Positions 18,611-25,642 of a stretch of 64,000 nucleotides of DNA are shown piece by piece (within the stretch, counting starts at the first letter, position 1; each line of letters begins with the position of its first letter). Under the pieces are notes generated by a model. The model made no database searches. It was not told the DNA's origin and saw only the letters and a program-made list of their open reading frames with translations. Made by a program: the position numbers and the translations under genes. Source of the stretch: JARRKU01 sp050288425 (GTDB lineage Bacteria > Desulfobacterota > Desulfobacteria > Desulfobacterales > Desulfosarcinaceae); assembly GCA_050288425.1 (NCBI GenBank), contig JBNKDU010000093.1, positions 56,378 through 120,377 on the forward strand, in the 5' to 3' direction.

Positions 18611-18957
18611 TATCTTTTCTCCTTAAATTGTTGTGGGCCATGAAGTTTTTCTCATGGCGGTTTATTCACCTTTTGCCATCTTTTTTTGCATCGTTAGAAC
18701 CCTATCGTTGCAAAAGTCGGAGGGCTTCAGAGCCAAGGCGCCAAGGACGCAGCCGTAGTTAATCTACTGCAAGTCCTTGGCAACGCCGGATCTGGAGTCC
18801 TCCGGCTTTCCCGAAGGGGAAAAAAGATGGCATACAATCGGCCCGATCCTTCAGTGGACCTGGGGTTGATTGTTGGCAGTAGTTCCGGATCTGGCCTTTG
18901 TTCAATGTTCATGACGGTTTATACACCTTTTGCCATCTTTTTTATGCAACGGTAGGG
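18611..18957. other. Repeat-containing spacer between ilvN and ilvC
   Basis: This 347-bp spacer interrupts an otherwise compact operon. It is bracketed by two direct copies of a ~45-bp sequence (18652-18690 and 18909-18960, plus coordinates). Inside is a long imperfect hairpin (about 18732-18787: CAAGGAC and GTCCTTG arms with GTAG/CTAC near the loop), and CCGGATCTGG occurs twice (18787 and 18886 areas). A 61-codon minus-strand frame starting at 18912 shows no family resemblance. Confidence 0.65.
18652..18705 (-). repeat. Dispersed intergenic motif, copy 2
   Basis: On the minus strand it contains GATGCAAAAAAAGATGGC followed by AAAAGGTGAATAAACCGCCATG. It matches copy 3 over about 45 bases with few differences and shares the AAAGATGGCAAAA core with copies 1 and 4. 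Confidence 0.65.
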
Positions 18958-18960
18958 TTA
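18909..18960 (-). repeat. Dispersed intergenic motif, copy 3, starting at the ilvN stop codon
   Basis: On the minus strand the motif begins with the TAA stop codon of ilvN itself: TAACCCTACCGTTGCATAAA, then AAAGATGGCAAAAGG, then TGTATAAACCGTCATGA. The copy behind hisB also begins with that gene's TAA followed by CCC. Confidence 0.65.
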
Positions 18961-19446
18961 ATTCGGGTCCCGGTATAGGGCGACGGTACCGGTGCGTGCG
19001 ATCTCCTTGATGCCGATGGGTTTTAGCAGGCGCAGCAAGGCCTCGATCTTGCCGATGTCGCCGGTGACTTCGATGGTATACTGGTCGGCGCCCACGTCGA
19101 CGACTTTACAGCGGAAGATATCGACGATCCGCAGGATTTCCGCGCGGGTCTTGGAGTTGGCCTTCACCCGGATCATGGCCATCTCGCGTTTGACGGCTTG
19201 TTCGATGCTCAAGTCGCGAACCTTGATGATGTTGATCAGTTTGTTGAGCTGCTTTTCGATCTGTTCGATCAGCGGCGGATTGGCCTTGGTGGTGACGGTG
19301 ATCCGCGAAACCATGGCGTCCATGGTCGGGGCCACGCACAGGCTTTCGATATTGAACCCGCGTCCGCTGAACAATCCGGCGATTCTAGAAAGCACGCCCG
19401 GTTCATTGTCCACCAGAAGGGTCAGGATGTGACGTTTGTTTTCCAT
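18958..19446 (-). CDS. ilvN: Acetolactate synthase small (regulatory) subunit
   Basis: A 162-residue regulatory subunit of acetohydroxyacid synthase. The N-terminal ACT domain reads RHILTLLVDNEPGVLSRIAG followed by LFSGRGFNIESLCVAP, where valine binds for feedback inhibition. The C-terminal half (from REMAMIRVKA) is the second, ferredoxin-like domain with VEVTG-type strands (YTIEVTGDIGKIEALL). The length matches the short IlvH/IlvN type. ATG at 19446 lies 79 bases downstream of the ilvB stop with AGGA upstream; a longer frame overlaps ilvB and has no such conserved start. Confidence 0.93.
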   Translation of the reverse strand: MENKRHILTLLVDNEPGVLSRIAGLFSGRGFNIESLCVAPTMDAMVSRITVTTKANPPLIEQIEKQLNKLINIIKVRDLSIEQAVKREMAMIRVKANSKTRAEILRIVDIFRCKVVDVGADQYTIEVTGDIGKIEALLRLLKPIGIKEIARTGTVALYRDPN

Positions 19447-19525
19447 ATGCAGTCCTGTATTTGAATGGTCACGGCGCTTCGACCGAAGACCGTCGGCTCC
19501 GGCGGTGTTGCGGTCGGTCCGGCCC

Positions 19526-21223
19526 CTAGGCCAACAACATTTCGGTGATGTCCTTACCGGCCGGTACCATGGGATAGACATTCTCCTCCTGCTCCACCAC
19601 GAAGTCCATGATCACCGTATTGGGGGTCGCAATGGCTTCCCGGATCACCGGTTCGACGTCCGATGGTTTTTCCGCCCGCAGGCCGACGGCGCCGAATGCT
19701 TCGGCCAGCTTGGGAAAATCCGGAGAGAATTCCAATCCCGTGCAGGAATAGCGCCGGTCGTAAAAGAGTTGCTGCCATTGCCGCACCATTCCCAGGAAAC
19801 CGTTGTTCAGGATGGCGACTTTTACGGGCAGGCAGCACTGCACCGCCGTGGCGATTTCCTGGATATTCATCTGGATGCTGCCGTCGCCGGCAATATCCAC
19901 CACCAGCTTGTCGGGGCAGGCAATCTGGGCGCCGATGGCGGCCGGCAGGCCGAATCCCATGGTTCCCAGGCCGCCGGAACTGATAAAGTGGTTGGGTCGG
20001 TCGAAGTGGTAGTACTGGGCGGCCCACATCTGGTTCTGGCCCACTTCGGTGGTGATGATCGCCCGGCCTTCCGTAATTTCGAAGAGTTTCTCGACGACAT
20101 ATTGTGGTTTTATTTTTTCTGCATCCTGTTCATAGGCCAACGGACGCGTGTTCCGCCATTCTGCGACCTGTTCCAGCCAGGGGCCGCGATGTGCGGTCAA
20201 GGTGTCCGCATCGATGGCGTCCAGCATTTCGTTGATTTTTGAGAGGGCGAACCTGCAGTCGCCCACGACGGGAACCGCCACGCCGACGTTTTTGCGGATG
20301 GAGGTGGGATCGATGTCGATGTGAACGATCTTGGCATTGGGGGCAAAGGTGTCGGTTTTGCCGGTGACCCGGTCGTCGAAGCGCACGCCCACGCTGACCA
20401 GCAGGTCGCAATTGCCCAGGGACATGTTGGCGCGATAGGTGCCGTGCATGCCGGGCATGCCCAACCAGAGCGGGTCGCTGGCCGGAAAGCCCCCGAGCCC
20501 CATCAGCGTGCAGGTGACCGGCATCTGGGCCCGTCGCGCCAGGCGGGTGAACTCATCCGAGGCGCGGGAGAGGATGATGCCGCCGCCGCCGAACAGGACC
20601 GGATTCCTGGCCTTGGCGATCATGTCGACCACTTTTTTCAACTGGCGTAGGTTGGGTTCATAGGTGGGGTTGTAAGCACGCATTTGCAATTTGTCGCCGT
20701 TTTTGGCCGGATCGAATTCCACCTTGCCGTTGGCCACATCTTTGGGCACGTCGATCAGGACCGGACCCGGCCGTCCCGATCGGGCGATGTGAAAGGCTTC
20801 GCGGATGATGCGGGGCAGATCCCAGGTATCCTTGACCAGGTAGTTGTGCTTGGTGCATGGACGGGTGATGCCCACGATGTCCACTTCCTGGAAGGCATCG
20901 TTGCCGATGAGCTGCGTGGGTACCTGGCCGGTGAATACCACCAGGGGAATGGAATCCAGATAGGCCGTCGCGATGCCGGTGACCGTATTGGTGGCGCCCG
21001 GCCCCGAGGTGACCAGGCAGACGCCGACTTTGCCCGAAGCACGGGCGTATCCGTCGGCGGCGTGCACGGCGCCCTGTTCATGCCTCACCAGGATGTGGCG
21101 AATCTCGGATTTGAAGATTTCATCGTAAATGTCCAGGACGACGCCCCCGGGAAAGCCGAAAATGGTGTCCACACCTTCCTGTTTGAGCATCGCGAGCAGG
21201 ATCTGCGCGCCGGTCATTTTCAT
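19526..21223 (-). CDS. ilvB: Acetolactate synthase large (catalytic) subunit
   Basis: A 565-residue thiamine diphosphate and FAD enzyme. The catalytic Glu lies in RHEQGAVHAADGYARASG (residue 49). The TPP-binding motif is GDGSIQMNIQE followed by LNNGFLGMVRQWQ. The middle FAD-type domain contains the substrate-proximal VRFDDRVTGK segment. It makes acetolactate or acetohydroxybutyrate and pairs with IlvN downstream. It follows ilvD after 79 bases that can fold into a hairpin. Confidence 0.95.
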   Translation of the reverse strand: MKMTGAQILLAMLKQEGVDTIFGFPGGVVLDIYDEIFKSEIRHILVRHEQGAVHAADGYARASGKVGVCLVTSGPGATNTVTGIATAYLDSIPLVVFTGQVPTQLIGNDAFQEVDIVGITRPCTKHNYLVKDTWDLPRIIREAFHIARSGRPGPVLIDVPKDVANGKVEFDPAKNGDKLQMRAYNPTYEPNLRQLKKVVDMIAKARNPVLFGGGGIILSRASDEFTRLARRAQMPVTCTLMGLGGFPASDPLWLGMPGMHGTYRANMSLGNCDLLVSVGVRFDDRVTGKTDTFAPNAKIVHIDIDPTSIRKNVGVAVPVVGDCRFALSKINEMLDAIDADTLTAHRGPWLEQVAEWRNTRPLAYEQDAEKIKPQYVVEKLFEITEGRAIITTEVGQNQMWAAQYYHFDRPNHFISSGGLGTMGFGLPAAIGAQIACPDKLVVDIAGDGSIQMNIQEIATAVQCCLPVKVAILNNGFLGMVRQWQQLFYDRRYSCTGLEFSPDFPKLAEAFGAVGLRAEKPSDVEPVIREAIATPNTVIMDFVVEQEENVYPMVPAGKDITEMLLA

Positions 21224-21245
21224 TTTGATTCGCTCCTCGTTTCAT

Positions 21246-21290
21246 GGGCTTTGGCTGCGCATCCACTCTCCTGGATGACCAGAAAAGCCC
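21246..21290. repeat. Intercistronic nested inverted repeat between ilvD and ilvB
   Basis: Outer arms GGGCTTT / AAAGCCC enclose inner arms CATCC / GGATG. The element sits just upstream of the ilvB ribosome binding region, so it could modulate ilvB translation or RNA processing. There is no T-run after it on the operon strand. Confidence 0.4.
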
Positions 21291-21302
21291 TCGCTGCCGT
21301 CA

Positions 21303-22973
21303 TCACTTCACCACCGCACCGGTATTGGCCGACGATACCGCCCTGGCATAGCGGGCCATGTAGCCTTTGGTGATTTTCGGTGCCGGAGGCGTCCAGCGTT
21401 CCTTCCGGGCCGCCAATTCGCCGTCATCGACTTTTAAGGTAATGGTTTTGGAGGGTATGTCGATGGAAATGGAGTCGCCCTCCTGAATCATGGCGATGGG
21501 GCCGCCTTCCATGGCTTCCGGTGAGACATGGCCGATGGCCGCACCGCGGGTACCGCCGGAAAAGCGGCCGTCGGTGATCAAGGCCACGTCGGCATCCAGC
21601 CCCATGCCGGCGATGGCCGATGTCGGCGTCAGCATCTCGCGCATGCCCGGTCCCCCCTTGGGTCCTTCATAGCGCACCACGATGACATCGCCCTTGTTGA
21701 TGGCGCCTTCCATGATGGCTTTGGATGCGGTTTCTTCACTGTCGAATACCCTCGCCGGACCTTCGTGGCGCATCATGGCCTCGCATACGGCGGATTGTTT
21801 GACCACACATCCGTCCGGTGCCAGGTTGCCGAACAGCACGGCCAAACCACCTTGCCGGTGATAGGCGTTGTCCACGGAGCGGATGACATCGCTGTCCCTC
21901 ACTTTGGCCGCCGCCAGGTTCTCACCGACGGATCGGCCGGTGACCGTCATGCAGTCGGCGTGGATCCGACCCGCTTCGAGCAGGACCTTCATGACGCCGC
22001 CGATGCCCCCCGCACGGTTGAGATCCTGAAGGCGATGGTGCCCCCCGGGACTCATGGCACAGAGGTGGGGGGTAATCTTGCTGGCCTGGTTGATCAGATC
22101 GAGATCGAAATCGATACCGGCCTCATTGGCGATGGCCGCCATGTGCAACACGGTATTGGTGGAGCATCCCAGGGCCATGTCCACGGCCAGGGCATTTTCG
22201 AAGGCCTGGGGGGTCAGGATCTTCGAGGGGGTGATCCCGCTGGCGAGCAGTTCCATGATCTTCATCCCGGCTTCCTTGGCCAGGCGGTTGCGGGCGCTGT
22301 AGACGGCCGGGATGGTTCCGTTGCCGGGCAGGCCCAGGCCGATGGCTTCGGTGAGACAGTTCATGGAATTGGCGGTGAACATGCCGGCACAGGAACCGCA
22401 GGTCGGGCAGGCGGAATCCTCGATTTCGGTGAGGGTCTCGGTGGACATCTTGCCCGATTTGACCGCCCCGACGGCTTCAAACACCGTGATCAGGTCGACC
22501 GTCTTGCAGCCGCTGTCGGTTTGATGTTCCCCGGCCAGCATGGGACCGCCGCTGATGAAAATCGTAGGCAGATCCAGGCGGGCCGCGGCCATGATCATGC
22601 CGGGGACGATTTTATCGCAATTGGGGATCATGACCATGGCATCCAGGCCGTGGGCGGTGGCCATGACCTCCACCGAATCGGCGATCAACTCCCGGCTGCC
22701 CAGGGAATACTTCATGCCTTCATGATTCATGGCGATTCCGTCGCAGATGCCGATCACGCCGAATTCGATGGGCGTCCCTCCGGCCATGTAGATGCCGGCC
22801 TTGACGGCCTCGGCCAGGGTATCCAGGTGCACATGGCCGGGGATCACGTTGTTGGCGGCATTGGCGATTCCCACCAGGGGCCGCTCGATTTCCGCCTGGG
22901 TGAAGCCGCACGATTTGAGCAGCGCCCGATGCGGTGCCCGTTCAACGCCTTGTTTGACGCTCTCGCTTTTCAT
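21303..22973 (-). CDS. ilvD: Dihydroxy-acid dehydratase
   Basis: A 556-residue iron-sulfur enzyme that dehydrates dihydroxy acids to 2-oxo acids in valine and isoleucine synthesis. Cluster and metal ligands are visible in PNCDKIVPGM and DSACPTCGSCAGMFTANSMN. The catalytic Ser region near the C terminus (DGRFSGGTRGAAIGHVSPEA) is intact. GGGAGGATGCGAAA places a good ribosome binding site before the ATG. This is the first structural gene of the operon and lies 22 bases after the attenuator terminator hairpin. Confidence 0.96.
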   Translation of the reverse strand: MKSESVKQGVERAPHRALLKSCGFTQAEIERPLVGIANAANNVIPGHVHLDTLAEAVKAGIYMAGGTPIEFGVIGICDGIAMNHEGMKYSLGSRELIADSVEVMATAHGLDAMVMIPNCDKIVPGMIMAAARLDLPTIFISGGPMLAGEHQTDSGCKTVDLITVFEAVGAVKSGKMSTETLTEIEDSACPTCGSCAGMFTANSMNCLTEAIGLGLPGNGTIPAVYSARNRLAKEAGMKIMELLASGITPSKILTPQAFENALAVDMALGCSTNTVLHMAAIANEAGIDFDLDLINQASKITPHLCAMSPGGHHRLQDLNRAGGIGGVMKVLLEAGRIHADCMTVTGRSVGENLAAAKVRDSDVIRSVDNAYHRQGGLAVLFGNLAPDGCVVKQSAVCEAMMRHEGPARVFDSEETASKAIMEGAINKGDVIVVRYEGPKGGPGMREMLTPTSAIAGMGLDADVALITDGRFSGGTRGAAIGHVSPEAMEGGPIAMIQEGDSISIDIPSKTITLKVDDGELAARKERWTPPAPKITKGYMARYARAVSSANTGAVVK

Positions 22974-22995
22974 TTTCGCATCCTCCCTAAAGTAG

Positions 22996-23033
22996 AAAAC
23001 CGCTATCAGCGGGTTGGGGCTGATAACGGTTTT
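22996..23033 (-). terminator. Attenuator terminator hairpin in front of ilvD
   Basis: On the minus strand the arms AAAACCGTTATCAGC and GCTGATAGCGGTTTT form a 15-bp stem with one G-U pair and an 8-base loop. The 3' arm ends in TTTT. It stands 22 bases before the ilvD start and 41 bases after the leader-peptide stop. The 5' arm is also complementary to a strand directly behind the leader peptide (23060-23070), which would make an alternative antiterminator. Confidence 0.8.
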
Positions 23034-23059
23034 GGTGATTGTCGGGAATGTCGCTTATG

Positions 23060-23070
23060 CCATTATCGCC
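23060..23070 (-). promoter_or_regulatory. Antiterminator strand of the ilv attenuator
   Basis: On the minus strand GGCGATAATGG can pair with CCGTTATC-A-GCC in the 5' arm of the terminator (8 contiguous pairs including one G-U, then 3 more after a bulged A). It begins 4 bases after the leader-peptide stop, where a ribosome resting at the stop would cover it. The adjacent segment at 23050-23061 can instead pair imperfectly with leader codons at 23087-23098, giving a possible pause hairpin. Confidence 0.65.
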
Positions 23071-23074
23071 CCTG

Positions 23075-23158
23075 TTACCCGATGTCGGCAAGACCGACGA
23101 CGAGAAGAAGAATAAGGTTGATCGATACAATGTTGACGATAAAGGTTTTCATTGGCAT
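23075..23158 (-). CDS. Branched-chain amino acid leader peptide (attenuation)
   Basis: A 27-codon frame (ATG at 23158; a second ATG at 23152 would give 25 codons) ending in TAA. Fourteen of 27 residues are Ile, Leu or Val, including the run INLILLLVV, so ribosome speed here would report charging of tRNA-Ile, tRNA-Leu and tRNA-Val. This is the composition of the enteric ilv leader peptides. The ribosome binding site is weak. The frame sits between a promoter-like sequence and a terminator-antiterminator pair, directly upstream of ilvD. Its function as a control element rather than a product is inferred from this layout. Confidence 0.75.
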   Translation of the reverse strand: MPMKTFIVNIVSINLILLLVVGLADIG

Positions 23159-23183
23159 TTGGACCGGTTTTCAATTAAAGAGG

Positions 23184-23212
23184 TCCTTAACAACCTGATA
23201 ATCTTATGTCAA
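23184..23212 (-). promoter_or_regulatory. Sigma70-like promoter of the ilv-leu operon
   Basis: On the minus strand a perfect -35 box TTGACA (23212-23207) is followed after 17 bases by TAAGGA (23189-23184), a weak -10 box. A start site near 23178 would give about 20 bases of leader before the leader-peptide ATG, which is usual for attenuated operons. Confidence 0.5.
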
Positions 23213-23337
23213 GCAGATTATTCCGGTCTGTCGGCTCCCGTATCCTGCAGAGGATCGAACCGTTCCATGGGCATGGCGGCCCGCCGCCGGGGCAGGGCTT
23301 AATCTATCCATACGGGGCGCACCTTTGGAAGAGAGGC

Positions 23338-24369
23338 ATGATGACGTCTACTTGCAAACTTGTCGGTCGGTGGATCCTGATCGTGATTCTGATTTTAGGG
23401 GTGAAGAAGGGACTGGCCGTGGATCTTGGACCGCTGCAGACGGTGAACCGCTTGCCCCTGCACCTCATGTTTCTCACCCCGCGCCCCACCCGGGCCGGTC
23501 TGCCGGCCCGCGGAGACCTGGAGACATCGCTGGCAGTGGAATATGCCAGCGTCTTCCTGGAGCAAAGCACAAGACGATGGAATATCCTGATGGACATGGA
23601 GATGACGCTGGTCGATCTGTCCCTGGCGTATGGTGCCGGCGACAAGTTGGCCCTGAGGATCGATCTGCCGTTTGCTTCCATGACGGCCGGGTTCCTGGAC
23701 GGATTCCTGGAGAATTACCATGATGCCCTGGGAGCGCCCAATTACGGCCGTGATAACAGGCCGGCCGATACCTTCGGATATCAGATCTCCAAGGATGGAG
23801 CCATTTGGTTTCAGGGTCAGGACGGTTCGTTGCGCCTGGCGGATATGACCGTATCGGCGCAACTCGAACTGACGAAATCCATGGCGGGAACTTATCACAG
23901 CACGAGTTCGCTGCTATTCAGCCTGAAACTGCCCACCGGAGACGCCGATATCGGTTTGGGCAGTGGCGCCATGGATGTCGGTGTGTTCGTGCCGATGCAA
24001 TGGTCGGCCACGCCCTGGTCGTTTTACTTTATGCCGGGAGCCGCCTGGATCAACGATCCGGAGAGCCGGCAAGCCGATATATCCGCCCGCAACAGTTTCA
24101 GCCTGTTCGCCGGTACGGGCTACGATTACAATGACCGACTTCGGCTGTTGGCCCAGATCGGCTTCCATACGTCGCCCCTGGAGAGCACGGACAGCAGTTG
24201 GTTGGACAACGGTGCGCTGGAACTTTCCGTCGGTTTCCAACGGAAATTCGGCGACGCTCTGGCCTGGGAGTTCGCCTTCAGCGAGGACCTCTCGCGAGCG
24301 GCGCCGGACTTCAATCTGCGGACCGGGATCATTTGGGCCACCACCATCGCGGGTCCGGATCGGCGGTAG
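23338..24369 (+). CDS. Exported DUF3187-family (outer-membrane beta-barrel-like) protein
   Basis: A 343-residue protein with an N-terminal signal sequence (about residues 1-28, with the hydrophobic core WILIVILILGV). The mature part starts GPLQTVNRLPLHLMFLTPRP, the usual opening of DUF3187 proteins, and continues with alternating beta-strands rich in aromatic ends, as in outer-membrane porin-like barrels. The function of the family is unknown. Two consecutive ATGs (23338, 23341) follow AAGAGAGG; the first is given. It is divergent from the ilv operon across the attenuator region. Confidence 0.8.
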   Translation: MMTSTCKLVGRWILIVILILGVKKGLAVDLGPLQTVNRLPLHLMFLTPRPTRAGLPARGDLETSLAVEYASVFLEQSTRRWNILMDMEMTLVDLSLAYGAGDKLALRIDLPFASMTAGFLDGFLENYHDALGAPNYGRDNRPADTFGYQISKDGAIWFQGQDGSLRLADMTVSAQLELTKSMAGTYHSTSSLLFSLKLPTGDADIGLGSGAMDVGVFVPMQWSATPWSFYFMPGAAWINDPESRQADISARNSFSLFAGTGYDYNDRLRLLAQIGFHTSPLESTDSSWLDNGALELSVGFQRKFGDALAWEFAFSEDLSRAAPDFNLRTGIIWATTIAGPDRR

Positions 24370-24464
24370 GCCGGCCCGTCGCCCAAGGGAGGAAGGACCA
24401 TGAGAACCTAATTCGTCACCGGTGCCGTATTTACTTGCATGGCAAATATGCGTATAAGGTGGAT

Positions 24465-25034
24465 ATGAATTCTGAAGGCTTCACCTCACTGAAAGGCCAA
24501 CTGCTCTTGGCCATGCCCAATCTGGCGGATCCAAACTTCAGCCATACCGTGACCTGCATCTACGAACATACCCGGCAAGGCGCGGTGGGCATCGTGATCA
24601 ACCGGGTCCACGACCGGATCAACGCCAAGCTGATATTCGACGAACTCAAGATCGAGAGCGGCGCATCCGCCGGACAGATTCCCATCCACATCGGCGGTCC
24701 GGTACACATCGACGAGCTGTTCGTGCTCCATGGACCGCCTCTGGATTGGGAGAGCACGTTGATTGTCAAGGACGATCTGGCCTTGAGCAACAGCAAAAGC
24801 ATTCTGGAGGCCATCGCCACGGATTCGGGACCCGGGTCATTCCTCATCGCGTTGGGATGCGCCGGGTGGGGGCCGGGTCAACTGGAGATGGAGATGATGC
24901 AAAACGCCTGGCTCCACCTGCCCTGCGACCATGATATCCTATTCGAGATCGCCCTGGAGTCACGCTGGGATATGGCCATGAAGCGACTGGGCGTCGATCC
25001 GGTCTTGCTTGCGAATACGGCCGGCAACGCCTGA
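24465..25034 (+). CDS. YqgE/AlgH family protein (UPF0301)
   Basis: The 189-residue length matches E. coli YqgE (187). The diagnostic opening SLKGQLLLAMPNLADPNFSH is followed by YEHTRQGAVGIVINR, the IHIGGPVHIDELFVLH motif and FLIALGCAGWGPGQLEMEM. Members were linked genetically to alginate regulation in Pseudomonas (AlgH), but the biochemical role is unknown. The start at 24465 has AAGGTGG 4 bases upstream; the longer frame upstream overlaps the DUF3187 gene. A strong ribosome binding site followed by ATG-AGA-ACC-TAA lies 60 bases upstream. Confidence 0.9.
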   Translation: MNSEGFTSLKGQLLLAMPNLADPNFSHTVTCIYEHTRQGAVGIVINRVHDRINAKLIFDELKIESGASAGQIPIHIGGPVHIDELFVLHGPPLDWESTLIVKDDLALSNSKSILEAIATDSGPGSFLIALGCAGWGPGQLEMEMMQNAWLHLPCDHDILFEIALESRWDMAMKRLGVDPVLLANTAGNA

Positions 25035-25124
25035 AACCGGAGGATGGTCCCGGCAAATAGGCTTTGAAGGCAATGGACAAGGTCGCCCCTGGGGAAGATG
25101 CAGCGGTGTTTTTCCTGTCGCCGG

Positions 25125-25268
25125 CTATCCCTGGGCCTTTTTCTGCTTCGGCTTTTTTTTCTTCAGGCAGTCTTTATCTTTGCGGACGAATGCACATAGC
25201 TTCGGATTGTAGTACTCCTTGCAATTGAGCGGATTGTATAGCGGGCATTCGGGATGCTTATCGGACAT
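25125..25268 (-). CDS. Small cysteine-containing basic protein, function unknown
   Basis: A 47-residue product with AAGGGG ten bases before its ATG. The N-terminal half has four Cys (at positions 8, 16, 25 and 34) spaced 8-9 residues apart, with NP-x-x-C and NPKLC repeats (PLYNPLNC, YYNPKLC). The C-terminal tail is strongly basic (KKKKPKQKKAQ). The regular Cys spacing suggests a small metal-binding or disulfide-bonded module and the tail suggests nucleic acid or membrane contact. Both are inference; no family was recognised. Confidence 0.6.
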   Translation of the reverse strand: MSDKHPECPLYNPLNCKEYYNPKLCAFVRKDKDCLKKKKPKQKKAQG

Positions 25269-25642
25269 AAAAATCAATTCCCCTTAATTTGATAACCTCC
25301 GCCTGTGTGTGCTTCCGGCATGCAGACCCTGAAGCGATGATGACACCGTGTTCCTTGGAATCCGAAGCATCGAAGTTTCGGCCGGCATCGCTTGTGCCGT
25401 GGAGGATTGACGCTTTCTGCGGTGTGTCGAACCAACAGGTAGCGACGAATTGGGATGGCAATATCATAAAACCACAAAATAAACAAGCCATTGGATTTGT
25501 TGGCCTCTGCCGAATCATGTTGTCCCGGGAACGTTTTGACAATTTTTCATCGGCATTGTAAAAGCTGGGCATTCGCTCCCGCGGGCCGGTACCGGGCCTT
25601 GGGGGCGACAACCCAAAGGAACTCACCGTCGGACCGGCATCC
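25269..25642. other. Intergenic stretch before the large dynamin-like gene
   Basis: About 370 bp without a convincing gene. A minus-strand frame of 128 codons crosses it and runs into the start of the GTPase gene, but it lacks family-like sequence and a good start. No repeat or strong hairpin was recognised. Confidence 0.45.

Noticed and set aside
18727..18912. 61-codon minus-strand frame in the ilvN-ilvC spacer
   Set aside because: It covers the hairpin and repeat structure, so its open frame is likely incidental.
21528..23198. 556-codon plus-strand frame over ilvD and the attenuator
   Set aside because: Antisense to ilvD, which has all its cluster ligands; the translated sequence is Gly/His/Asp-rich and unlike any protein family.
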